Below, in pieces: positions 45,170 to 55,675 of a stretch of DNA of 64,000 bases (positions within the stretch are counted from its first letter, which is position 1; each line of letters opens with the position of its first letter). The notes under the pieces are model-generated. The model ran no database searches. It worked only from the letters and a program-made list of their open reading frames with translations, and had not been told where the DNA came from. This stretch comes from Darksidea phi (taxonomy: Eukaryota; Ascomycota; Dothideomycetes; Pleosporales; Lentitheciaceae), in assembly GCA_030770425.1 (NCBI GenBank), contig JASJFT010000152.1, positions 1 to 64,000 of the forward strand, in the 5' to 3' direction. The position numbers and the translations under genes are program-made.

Positions 45170-46196
45170 CTACCTCCACAAGCCGTAAGCGCCGCTTGTA
45201 AACTTCCAAAGCTTCACAGTACCATCCTCGCTACCCGTTGCGTACAGCTTTCCATCAGGCGAAAAACTCGATGACCAAATAGGCCCATGATGGCCCTTGT
45301 TCGTCTCTAGCTCCTTTTCCTCGTCAAAGTCCCAGACTCTAACCCAAGTGTCGTTCTGGTTGCTACCACCAGTGACAAACTTGCGCTGTCCGCTGTGCAG
45401 AGCCACGCTAGCAATCTCGTATGGCGTCTTGATGCTCTTGACCAAAGAAGCGGGGGATAAACTGTTAAAGAAGTAGACGCTCTTCCCAGCAGCAACGCTC
45501 AGCACGCCGTCGGAGGAGGTGTTATCCAACTCGCACGTGCCAACGACGCCATCCACCGTATATTCCCCGATGGTGTTCTGTTGGCGCAAATCCCACCAAC
45601 GGACTTTTTTATCTTCGGCCGCCGTGATCAGGATGTTCGGGTCGGATGCCCATACAATAGACTTGATAGTACCGCCGTGTATACCGGCTCCAATCTCATA
45701 GCTCGGAGGGGTAGCGGAGGTTGGAGAGGACGAATTATCGTTCCGGGAAAGATCAAAGATGCGCAGCTTCTTCTCCATGCCACCTGTGGCTAGGATCTGC
45801 GGGTGGGGCTGATTCGGAAAAGCGACGGCACGGACTATGTGGTTGTGGGTGAGGGTATGAAGGGCTTCGCCGGTGTGTGTGTCCCATACTTTACTATGGT
45901 GTGTCAGAAAGACCGTGTGCAATAGGAGGACCGACTTACGCCGAGAAATCTGCAGATCCCGTGGCAGCTAGAGTAGCATCTGAGGAGAGCCTAGCTTGCC
46001 ACACAGCGCCCTTATGCCCCAAAAAAGTGCCAATCCAGTCGCCGGTTATACCATCACGGAGCATGGGATTTCCGTCTTTGCAAGCAGATATAATGTAGTA
46101 CTGCTCTTCATCCGTCAAAGCGGAGAAGTGTATGTGCGGGACGGGCCTCGAATGGCCATGGCAGGTGAGGGGCACCACTTTCGTTGTTTCGGGCAT
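45170..46196 (-). CDS. WD40-repeat protein, STRAP/unrip-like
   Basis: Exons 46196-45940 and 45893-45170 with a 46-base intron (GTAAGT donor, ATAG acceptor) encode 326 residues. Seven WD-type blades can be followed. Examples are SADFSAKVWD across the splice, [33 protein letters not shown] and [10 protein letters not shown]. The N-terminal [19 protein letters not shown] and the [26 protein letters not shown] block closely follow serine/threonine kinase receptor-associated protein (STRAP, unrip), an RNA-binding adaptor linked in animals to the SMN complex and to translation. The fungal role is less clear. The start is the first Met giving the family N-terminus. The gene is intact. Confidence 0.85.
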
Positions 46197-47050
46197 ATTA
46201 TACGGAGTATGCCGGATATGCTGTTGAAGAGTGTATATGCGTAAAGTCGGTCGAGCAAGACAGAAGGTAAGGCGTCAGTATGCGGAGATTGAGTGTCTCA
46301 ATGGGTCGCGTGCGGGTATCTCGAGAGGTACGCGGGGAACCGAAAGCCGAGCTGGTCTTAGTACAGGAGTAGATGTAACAGACAGTGAACAGGCAGGAGA
46401 GTCGTTATGGGTCGTAAATTCGTAAGTGCTGGTGTGATTGGGAGGAATCGCGGGCCCCTTTGCGGTGCGGTGAAGCTGAGCTAGAACCGGAAGATTAAAA
46501 CGCCGCGCCGAGGTCCGTTTCACCATGTTGGGTTGCAATTCCACCCAACGCCCTTGGCCACTGATTTGCAGTCATTACTACGACGGCCGGCGTTCTTCTT
46601 CGCTCTTATGAGACTGGTCAGATAGGTCGTACTTACTAACGCACTGCGACCATTTAATGCATTCACTTAAAGTATTACGGTTACCGCGTCTCTTCAATGT
46701 TCCCTTCAATATTCTGAATGAAAAGAAATGATCTTTGCAGCGTTAGTTATCAGGTTCAGTCCTATAATGTGCTAGGCGCACCCATAAGAGCATTGACTGT
46801 GTTATCACTGTTATAGCGGAAGGATTGGTACCACTCGCGAACGACATTCATATAGCGATGCGCGAGAGTGGAAGCAGCGTGCAAGCCTACAGCTGGTATG
46901 AGTGATTAACACATTAACACTGCGCTGATTCATTAAGCCGCAATTCACTTCCGCATTAGTAGTCTTTGTTCATACGAGTTGGTCTTCGTTCCACCAAAAT
47001 CATTCTTTAGCAATCACGTCTTCCTGGCAACCTTCTCATAATCTATAACT
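46197..47050. other. Intergenic, no gene seen
   Basis: The promoter of the WD40 gene lies at the left end. A minus-strand frame at 46275-46544 has no domain. The right end leads into a degraded F-box-like gene. Composition is normal. Confidence 0.45.
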
Positions 47051-48156
47051 ATGTTCTCGTCGACTTTTGGTGAGGGTCCATCAGAAAGCTCCCGGGAGAG
47101 CTGATCCGTGACGTCGCCCAGTTCGCTGAGGAAGACGTGACTACGCGGCCGTTACACGACTTCTCTCTGCGGGTCCACACAGAGGGTCCAGTGATTGAGA
47201 GTGCGGTGATTAAGGCTGCATACCGTGATGTTCGTCACTTTGCGCTTGCTTCAGCTTCATTTGCACCATCAGCGCAAAGCATCTTACTCGATACCGTCTT
47301 TCTCGACCTCTGGACGGGCTGTCGGGGACAACATCCACGACTCCAAATCTTTTTGCTTCTTCGCACTCTAGTAACACGGCCAGCTCTGGTCTCGAAGATC
47401 AAACGCATCAGAATCACCATTTTTGTCTGGCATTACTACCGAGCGCGCGTTCACGTACGCACTAATGAAGACCCGTTTTGGGGAGTGGTCGCGGAGAAGC
47501 CCGTAGATCTTTAATTTATTCGCATATGCCTAGGCTGAGTGGCTCGAACGACTCCATAGCCCTTCAACTCAAAGGGATCATTTCAACTTGTACGGCCTGT
47601 CCCTCATCCTCACTCCGATTCTCAAAGAGCTATAAGCATAATAGCGAGGACAACGAGAGCATAAGGCCAACGCGCGCCTTCAGCGAGACATTTCAACTCC
47701 TTGCAAACTTTTTTCCGATGATCAAATCACTGGTTCTTCACCAGAACCGTTTCGTCAGTAAGCGATAAAGAGCCGGCTCTTGCGCACTTCTCGTGCTTTT
47801 ACCGCATATCAATTCCAGCCACCACTTTCGAGTGTTTGCTGAATAGATCCAACGGGTTACACTTCGTTATATCACCAATACTTCCGCCCACAGTGCAATA
47901 TCTGGAGATTACCCACATACGAAACAGAAGACCTATAATCGTATGGTTGGAGGAGATCATTCCTGGCCGAGATTATCTCAGTCAGCTGTTCATGGTCATG
48001 CTGCGTGGCTCGGAGCCGCCAGTATACCTCGATTCTAAAACCTTATCGTACTATGACAATCCGAAAATGTTACCCGCCGAGATTGTCATCTCCGAGGAGT
48101 TGATGCAAAAGGCGAGAAGCGTTGAGTTACACATTAAGATTGACAACCTGCCATAG
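47051..48156 (+). pseudogene. F-box-type gene relic
   Basis: Pieces in different frames resemble a fungal F-box-like protein family. LPGELIRDVAQFAEEDVT at about 47089 is the degenerate F-box helix. Next come FALASASFAPSAQSILLDTVFL, then EWLERLHSPS and LSLILTPILKEL around 47538-47632, and LPPTVQYLEITHIRN to HIKIDNLP at 47880-48156. Between these blocks are several stops (for example TAG at about 47529 before GCTGAG, and TAA/TAG close together after KEL) and frame changes. The only candidate start codon near the front (47051) runs into a stop within 20 codons. It is therefore a decayed gene. Assignment to F-box proteins rests on memory of the family layout (F-box helix, then Leu-rich blocks) and is moderately sure. 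Confidence 0.5.
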
Positions 48157-49140
48157 GCGTTGTTTTACGAAAGATACGTGTCTGGGAATGCGTTGAAGAG
48201 GCAAGAGGAAACGATGAGAAAGTGTAAAAGGTTCAGGCGCGAATACGGACCAGTAGGTAATCCATACGTAGGAGGGACCATCAGGTAGGATGACGCGATC
48301 GCTTATACTAGAATCCAATGTTCAATAGTAAAACTTAATGAGTTGCCATAATAATGCTCTTTCTAGGCCATTACATGAATACGGGTCTGTACTATGATGC
48401 AGCGATCTCGGCAAAAGGCGTCAGTGGAGTGCGAAGGTTAATGTGTTGAAACGTCTGTTACATCGAGGGTGCAGTGGTGCTCTGCACTCATGCGTATTGC
48501 ACTTGAAGTTTGTTTCGTTTTTTTCAAATATTGTTCTCACAAACCCTGCTTCTTCTTTCTTTATCCGTAGAGACAGCGACAAGAACACCAAAACCAACCC
48601 AAAGCAATCCTTGGCAACAAATAACGCATTGAAAAGAACTGCACAAGTCTCTCTGCAAAGTTGTCCGGCGTATCCCCCCGTTTGATCACTGGCCTGATGT
48701 TGCTAAATGCACTGAGAGTTGCGTTGCGTAGGGCCTTTGGGAGCCCTTAATTCTTGCGACTGTGAATAATCTATATGGAGTGAGTATCACCATCCCCTCG
48801 ATAAATAGTCAACTCTGTACATATTTCCACCAAAGTAACTATATCAGGTACCAAGAAGTTCAAGTAGTTTATAATTCTCTATCAGAAAAGTCCTGCCTTC
48901 TTCAATATTATTGGCTTTATGTTTTCTAGACACACTATACCGTAGCCTCGTTCAAGGTTGCAGCGTCCGCCTGTCAAAAGTCACAGGGGCTTCATAACAA
49001 CGTTGTGCATAGCTACCTACAATCGATAGCATACGCCCCAAAAGAAGAAGAGATTGGCCTTACGAGGAGCTTGTCGCGATACTTCAACATCAGAAGTAAG
49101 CGTAACCAACATGATAGGAATGGCGTTGATCTACAACTGC
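48157..49140. other. Intergenic, no gene seen
   Basis: No frame has features of a gene; the frame at 48443-48685 is short and lacks a domain. This is the 3' flank of the hypothetical gene on the minus strand and of the F-box relic. Confidence 0.45.
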
Positions 49141-49734
49141 TCAGTAGTCACTGGGCCTAAGTGAAAAAGGACGAGGCTTAACCTCGTTTATCTCTTCATA
49201 CGGGAGAGGCAAATCGCGGTCAAGCTTCATTAAGCTCTCATTCGAGGGTACGTGGATGTGTAAGTGGAGCGCTGACTGGCCGCGCCGTCGGGCTAGTCTA
49301 GCTTGTTTGAGATTCATAGCTTGTCTGGCCCAGCTGTTGTTCACTCTAACCACGATCTTGTATGGATTCGTAGCTCGCGCGAGGTTGTACCAGGAAGAAG
49401 TACGTGACAAACTCGCTTCTACGCCTGAACGTCTATATTCCGTACTGGAATCTGGTGTGCTGCAATCCTTATAGTTGTCGTCGGCATACACTACGGCTGA
49501 CATGGCACTGGTGCGGCCTATACATTTGTCACACATACCGCCGAAGTACAAATTAGATTTGATAACGTTGGAATCAGTGATATCTTCCGGATGAGGGAAG
49601 CAGTTTGCTGGCGGTCCGTCATGACCTAGGTTTAAACGAAATTTGGTTGCCGCGTGACATAGTTTAGTACCCGTGGAGGCAATGGAAAGGCCTCTATGAC
49701 TGCACACGTAGACCACTCGTGCAAAACGACACAT
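49141..49734 (-). CDS. Hypothetical Cys/His-containing protein
   Basis: One exon encodes 197 residues from the Met at 49734. The frame extends 23 codons upstream to 49803, but that part consists of a tandem repeat (SNIPE units) and is probably 5' leader. The start MCRFARVVYVCSHRG, with Cys and His spaced across about 90 residues and ending in MCDKC, resembles a group of fungal proteins beginning with a short Cys/His metal-binding-like motif. I know them only as hypothetical proteins. The rest is polar with no membrane segment. The C-terminus is basic then Pro-rich. No function is suggested. It could be a chance frame, but the length and the conserved-looking N-terminus argue for a gene. Confidence 0.5.
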   Translation of the reverse strand: MCRFARVVYVCSHRGLSIASTGTKLCHAATKFRLNLGHDGPPANCFPHPEDITDSNVIKSNLYFGGMCDKCIGRTSAMSAVVYADDNYKDCSTPDSSTEYRRSGVEASLSRTSSWYNLARATNPYKIVVRVNNSWARQAMNLKQARLARRRGQSALHLHIHVPSNESLMKLDRDLPLPYEEINEVKPRPFSLRPSDY

Positions 49735-49771
49735 GTTGGATTCTGGGATGTTGGATTCTGGGATGTTGGAT
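49734..49771. repeat. 15-base tandem repeat, about 2.5 copies
   Basis: The unit TGTTGGATTCTGGGA is repeated at 49734-49748 and 49749-49763, and 8 bases of a third copy follow. On the minus strand it reads as SNIPE units directly upstream of the Met at 49734. Being a multiple of three, copy number changes would keep the frame. Confidence 0.85.
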
Positions 49772-50979
49772 GCGCAGATGGTACTTCTTTTTGGGGTTGT
49801 CACTCAGTTGCGTGCCCCTACTTTTAAGCCCTGCATTGTATATTGTGTTCATTCCCAATCTCTTGATACACGTATTGTTGGTATGGTTGGTGCACGGTGA
49901 AGACCCGCAGGAGCTTGCCGAAAGGTTGTCATGTTTGGTGAAAATGCGACTACTCTGTGGCGCTAAAGCTAAATTTGGTACTGCGCGAGGCATAGTAAAA
50001 CAATTGATGTTGGAATCACCGGTTGGAAAAATACGAACAATTGCATGTTAATATAGAACTTCCGTGCGTTGACAACGCGCTGACAGCATTCTGACAGCGT
50101 CCTGACATTGTGCACGTACTGCTTAACATGTTGACGTCTGCCTCACGGCCTTGCGCGCTCCTATTGGATCTACAAGCTTAGCTGCACAGACCAACTTACG
50201 ATTTCTGCGCTATGCAGGGTCAGCCCATAGCGGTCTAGTTAAACCTTCCAAAGCCATTGTCACGTCCACAAAGTTCAAGCCACAACCGCCTCACTTGGCG
50301 GCCGGGAGCAAAAGTTTGTTCTAGCTCGTCAAACTGCCTGCTATGATCGTATGGGGCTGTGAACGACTCTGGGCACTGAGGGTCTTCAGGAGGCCCACAA
50401 CCCGGATTTCCAACCGCGGGTAGTCCTGAGGACAGGGCTTCGCTAACACATTTAAGACAGTATGGAAGCTGCCTGCAAGGGTTGAAACACTTCAAGCGCA
50501 AAGACGGCTCTCCGTTACTAGTCCTGATCAATCCAATAAGATTTGGCGACCGTGCCGCATCCGCATCCGCTACTGCACGTGCCGACCACCGAGTTTGGCA
50601 TCGCGGAGGGCGTTCACAATAATACCTCCGACCGCCGGGTACCGATCACCAACGAAAAATCGAGCTGTACAGGGTTCCTGTCAGCTCATACGGCTCGGCA
50701 TTGGCCAAAGTATATGAGTCTGTCAGCATTGGAAGTCGATTCCAGCTCTCTAATGAGTCAATAGTCGGCGATAACATAGAACGAGTTGATACGAATAAAC
50801 GAAACTTGGTTGCATCCTTGCGAAGGGGCTTCATGGGTAGAAGCTGCTCTCCGCTCCTCGCCTCTATTACCTAAAGTTACGAAGGAAGTAGAAAGTGTGC
50901 CTTCTGCCCTTTTGTTTCTCTCAGCCCGACTTCATTCCTTCACTTTTGCACCACATCGCTCTAGGCCGGCGAATCTACC
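49772..50979. other. Intergenic between hypothetical gene and rhodopsin-domain gene
   Basis: A minus-strand frame at 50235-50531 is Cys-rich (nine Cys in 98 codons) but has no signal peptide and no splice partner, so it is not called. The right end holds the promoter of the rhodopsin-domain gene. Confidence 0.4.
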
Positions 50980-52530
50980 ATGGCCAATACTGATGGAAAC
51001 TTTGCTCGTGCTGATGCTCTATATCCTCGCGCTGGCGGGGTCAACCTCCCAGTCTCTGTCGTCCTCGCATGGCCAGCGCCGAACTATATCAATCCAGAGA
51101 CGAGGGGCTGGACTGGGCCAATAATATTGATTATCGCATTCGTGGCTACATGCGTGGTATTCTCAGCACGCATATGGGCACGAACGGTTGTAGCAAAGAA
51201 TTTTGGATTGGACGACCTGCTGATGTCAATCACGATGGTTCCTCTCATTGGATTGACTATAGCGGTCATTATGGGTTAGTGGTAGGACATCCACCTTGTA
51301 ACATATCTAACTTCCCTCAGCTAACCTGGTGTACGGATTCCAATGGCATATGTGGGACCAACCTCCGTGGACCCGTATAAGTGGTCGGCAGGTAAGTGCT
51401 ACATGGGTTATCAGAGGCTAATGCTTACATCGCCAGATCCAAATGGTGATTGAGATTCTGTACACGGTATCTACCTCGCTCATCAAGATATCTATCCTCT
51501 GCTTTTATCGACGTTTCACCAATGAGTTCATTTCGATGGGCTTTCTATACTGGATTCGAGGAACTATGCTCTTTGTATTCTGCTGCTGCATCACCTTCAC
51601 CTCCGTCTTTATCTTTACGTGCACCCCAGTAGAAGGATACTGGCGGTTTTTTGACGTTGGTTGGAGGTTGACTAACAAGTTAAGCTGCATCGAAGAAGGA
51701 GCAGGGGTGGTTGCAGGGTGTTGCGTCAGTCTATTGCAAGACTTTTTTGTCTGCGCCCTTCCTATGACCCTCGTATGGGACCTTCAGATGCCTAAACCAC
51801 AGAAGGCTGCGCTCATTGGAATCTTTGCCCTAGGGCTACTGTGAGTGAAACTAGAATGGATCTCCAATCGGAGTGGAGGTGCGAGAACCATGCTAAATCT
51901 TGACAGGACATGCGTATGTGGTGCTATGCGAACATATTACGCCATTTATGCTTACTATTATACTTATGATCTGTCATGGTATGTCCTTGAAAACAAACAC
52001 TCAGCTCGCAACTGACTAGGTCCAGGTACGCGAATCTGGCTTGGGTATGGACCTGTCTGGAGGCCAACCTCGGCGTGATATGCGCTTCCGCCCCTGCACT
52101 CAGAGTCTTTTTCCGCCGTTATTTCAATTTGCCTGCCGACATACCTGAAAGGCCGGATGGTAGAGCTCAAGAGGGACCACGGCGCAACCAACTCGGTCCA
52201 TATCTCTCCAGCCTCTGGTCAATAGGTCTCTCAACCACAACCGCTACGATAGACGAACACACCACTGCCGTACAACTGGAGCATATAGAGGCCAGAGTTG
52301 GAACAAACCCCAGTTTTGGGGATCGAGATGAGGCTGTGAGAGAGGGAAGCTTTGCGAGTACGCGAGAACTTACAGCTCCGTCTTCGGCAGCTTTGCCAAA
52401 CAACACCTTCATCACCGAACTTGATTGCCGGAATGTTCGTGAAACGTTTACGTCGGACTCAATAAAGAGCGTAAAGAGCGAGACTGATAGTGTTGATGAG
52501 AAAGACGTTAGAACTTGCGAAGGCCCTTAA
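50980..52530 (+). CDS. Fungal rhodopsin-domain seven-helix membrane protein
   Basis: Five exons: 50980-51274, 51321-51391, 51437-51840, 51907-51978 and 52026-52530, giving 448 residues. Every junction keeps the frame (for example GTTAGT/CTCAG, GTAAGT/CCAG, GTGAGT/ACAG, GTATGT/CCAG). Seven hydrophobic helices are visible. The extracellular loop has WHMWDQPPW. The ILYTVSTSLIKISILCFYRRF block and the FTCTPVEGYW segment are hallmarks of the fungal rhodopsin-like domain (PF20684, formerly grouped with PTH11-like receptors). The conserved SIKLSIL-type helix is present as LIKISIL. The C-terminal 120 residues are a hydrophilic Ser/Thr-rich tail with a Lys/Glu end, suited to regulation by phosphorylation. 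There is no CFEM domain. Ligand and partner are unknown. Confidence 0.9.
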
Positions 52531-52698
52531 GGCTGAGTTTCGTTCAATTGAATGTCTCGATGCACGCTCCACCGTGTCCGCATGTTACAATTTCAGAGCC
52601 TCTCAAAGCTATATTTGTCACACCTCGAAGAATGGTCGCTTAAACTCGTCAGCCTTAGACGGCAAGTTCACCCCTTGTCGTCTGGTTGAGTCAGGTGA

Positions 52699-53605
52699 TA
52701 TGGGTGGAGTTGATTATCTGACTTTCACTACTAGCGAATCTGAAGGTACTTCGTTCGAAGTGAATAACACTGAACATGATTCATACCCTACCTTAGGCAC
52801 CCCCGGACGGGCTAGCGTCTTCACATCAGCAAAGCCGAGAGAACGAATCCAAGATCGCGCAATTGTTTACCCGTCCACTAGTGGCACTGCATATGGAAAA
52901 ATGCGCTCTCGATTCCATCGGTGGCAATGGGGTGTGATAACAGGAGTATGGATGCCCGTGTTCATACTTTTACCGAACTGCAGCTTCTTGGTCGTCGGCG
53001 CCACCACTACCACGTTTGGGTTCGAAAATGGCATCGCAACCCTCTTCGTAGGAACCGCAATTGGCACTATTTCGTGCTGTTATCAACATTCTTAGTGCAT
53101 TGTTGCATAGTACCAGTGATTATGCCGCGCGGATCCTTTCCTCGCCTTCCCGGATACTGATTGCGAAAGGGCCCACCGTCAAAGCCGGTGGCTCGCTCTG
53201 GGCGTTCCTAGCATTCGAAATGTCGGGCATATCTCACCAAAAAGGGTTGTTCTCACAGACGCTATTTGTGATCCGTCTTGATTGAACGAAGAGCTCATCA
53301 CATCTTCATCAATAGCGGCGTGCGGATTTCCGAGCTCAGCGCTATTGACTCTAGTAATTGTATTGACCATGCTCTCCGTCGTAGTCGCTGTCCTAGGCGC
53401 TTTACATTTTAAGGCTCATATACCCTTGTAGTTGGGTTATCATGGCGGCTTGTCGTCCAGATTCTGAAGATTCTGATGTTGCCTTTGGAAAAGGTGATAT
53501 GGGGCGAGTTTCCAGATGCTCCCGGGCGGCATGAGGGTGTTGGGCATTGCTCCTTTTCAAGTCGAGATGCCATGACTCCGAAAGTTGGGATGAGGTACAA
53601 GTGGT
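52699..53605 (+). pseudogene. DUF6536 membrane-protein relic
   Basis: Pieces in three frames line up with the order of the fungal DUF6536 family. RFHRWQWGVITGVWMPVFIL and LVVGATTTTFGFENGIATLF lie at about 52905-53050. RAVINILSALLHSTSDYAA and RILSSPSR follow in another frame. DCERAHRQSRWLALGVPSIR and HISPKRVVLTD come in a third frame from about 53155. At the end, VGHCSFSSRDAMTPKVGMRY is coded near 53545. Frame changes near 53065 and 53155 and a TGA at about 53283 break it, and the middle of the protein is missing. The family is a large multi-pass membrane protein of unknown role. It lies immediately downstream of the rhodopsin-domain gene in the same direction but is not part of it. Confidence 0.7.
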
Positions 53606-53997
53606 AGCCGCAACTCTTTGATAGCGACATCACTGTATGCATAGACTCATCGTTCTGCGGTCAAAACCCTCACCTAATACTTTCGCCCCTTTCTCCAGGT
53701 ATAGGCGGGGAGCTGGGGTTGGACACCAGCGTAGGACGTTAGGATGTTGAAGGTATGCACTTATTGCTGGGGAGTTAGGAGGAATATGTTTTGTGAGCAA
53801 TACTTTTCGCTTATATTCAAGCTTAGAATGTTATGAGATCGTAGAATTAATGTGAGCAGCAGCGATATAAATGTAAAATGCTTGCATTCGGCCCTCTAGA
53901 GTGGTATGGGAAGACCGAATTGACAGAGGGTCGCAGAGGTAAATATGTGAGAAGATACTGGTCATGTGTTTATTCAAGACGGTATACAAAGCGGTTC
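53606..53997. other. Gap between two relics, no gene seen
   Basis: This lies between the convergent ends of the DUF6536 relic and the phosphatase pseudogene. No coding block was recognised. Confidence 0.45.
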
Positions 53998-55675
53998 CTA
54001 GTGCCTCGGAGCCCTGCCATTGTAGTTGACGCCTGGCTCGGCGGTGTAGTTTGCAAAGCAGTTGTAGTTGAAGTCAATCTCGTTGCTGCGTTTCTGGAGG
54101 GCTGAGACGACATTTTCGAAGGAGCAAAGACTATGTGGGTCCGCTGGACATCCCGAGTAAGACTTGTCAATGGGTATGACGGCATCATTACTAAACATTT
54201 GTTAGCTTTAGCCAAATGTAAATAGGTTGGGATGCAAGAAAGGGTGATGGACTAGGATACGTACATTGATGAAACGAATCTGCTTCGTAGGCGAACACGC
54301 TGGACAGGAGAGCTCCTGAGTTGTAAAATGTGTCGCGAATGGCACGACCCTGCTAGCAACGAAGCTATTTTGTCGGCGATTTCCGCGCGTGCTCAGAGGC
54401 CGTCAAATTGAAAACCATGAGCGTGTCGAGCACGACAACCTCATGTGTCGTATCTCAGCAGATGGATTGATCGAGAGGAAAATACGTCGAGGTATTGTCG
54501 AATGTCTCCTTTAGAGCCGAAGCTGGAGCGGGGTACTTTCCGGTGAAGCGTGCGATGTACTGAACAAGATACCCCTTTCCCTGGGCAGCGGAAACCGGGG
54601 ATCCGGGACCGTTGTTCTAGTAGAAAGATAGATCCCAGACATATTCGAGATTCAAGAAGTCCTCTTCGCTGAAGATGTTGTAGAAGGTTGAGTAGCCTAG
54701 TGCATTGGTCTCATAGGCGCAGAGTTGCGGCATGTTGAAGACGTCGGTCACGTCAAGGCTGATACCAGAGATTTGCGACTGCAGCCGCACAATGGTCGAA
54801 TTAAAGGCGTTGTGGGCGAATTTGGGTGCTTCACTTGCGCCGATGCTTCCCGTAGAGGCTACATTCGCGTTGTTGCAAATCTCGCATGGCGCGCCGGAGT
54901 TGTTCAATCCTTCCTTTTCGACTAGAATTTCGATGTTAGCTTGACCCAAGTACTCCGGGACGCCGAAGAAGCCAGCGGCAAAGTTATTTGCCGTCTTTAC
55001 TATACGGTCCTGAGACTCGGTTCGGAACACAGGTAGCGCCCCATCAGTGAAATTGTTCAAAGGATGTCTGTATAGCTGTCAGTATGCCACGCCCAAAAGG
55101 AAATTCTGGCTGCGTCCGAAGGGCGTGAGGAGCTCAGCGCCGAGTTTGTACGTCCAGTTTTTGAGGAAGGCGAGATCGCCAGATACCGACAGCCAAGTTT
55201 TGGTTGCATTGGCTACTTTGGAAGCAAACGAGCTGGGTCCTTGGCCACTGGTAGGATATCTGGCGCCATGACGGTAGAGGAGGTGCATCTGGGTGATGTC
55301 GCAACCCTCTGGCGCGAGTGGGCTGGCATCGGGCAACCCATAGTCGGACGAGCGCACGGAATACCAGGGAGACAGATTTCCCCAATATTTGCTGATATCG
55401 AATACCTACTCAAAACAATTGCCGTGTGGCTGTGGATTAACAAGTGGAAATTGGCTGGCGTCGCCGTCGTTGTAAGGGTAAGAGGGTGCCGTCTGAATCG
55501 CTGCCGGCTCCGCTCCGGCCGGCGTTGGGCCGGCTTCTCCAACCTTGGCCTCGCGTGGGAAGAGCTCGGGACTAACCAAAGCTGTTGCGATCACTTTTAG
55601 CAACAGACAAAGCGGCAGACTATCGCGACTTACTACCAGAGGGCGGGTATAGGTCGGAGTTGGCTGGTCTTGCAT
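53998..55675 (-). pseudogene. Histidine acid phosphatase (phytase-like) pseudogene
   Basis: Reading left from 55675, an N-terminal signal-anchor-like part (SLPLCLLLKVIATALV) is followed by YWGNLSPWYSV and the catalytic motif YRHGARYPTSG. The body runs through FRTESQDRIVKTANNFAAGFF, FNMPQLCAYETNALGYSTFY and PGSPVSAAQGKGYLVQYIA, then THEVVVLDTLMVFNLTA. The C-terminal DKSYSGCPADPHSLCSFENV to NYNGRAPRH ends at 53998. In-frame stops interrupt it at 55406-55408 (TAG, expected Gln), 55079-55081 (TGA, expected Arg), 54617-54619 (TAG after SFY) and 54455-54457 (TGA), with more near 54360. One intron may remain between about 54270 and 54198. The intact enzyme would release phosphate from phytate or similar esters outside the cell. 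With this many stops it cannot. Confidence 0.85.

Noticed and set aside
50235..50531. Cys-rich minus-strand frame of 98 codons
   Set aside because: It lacks a signal peptide and any splice continuation; cysteine content alone is not enough.
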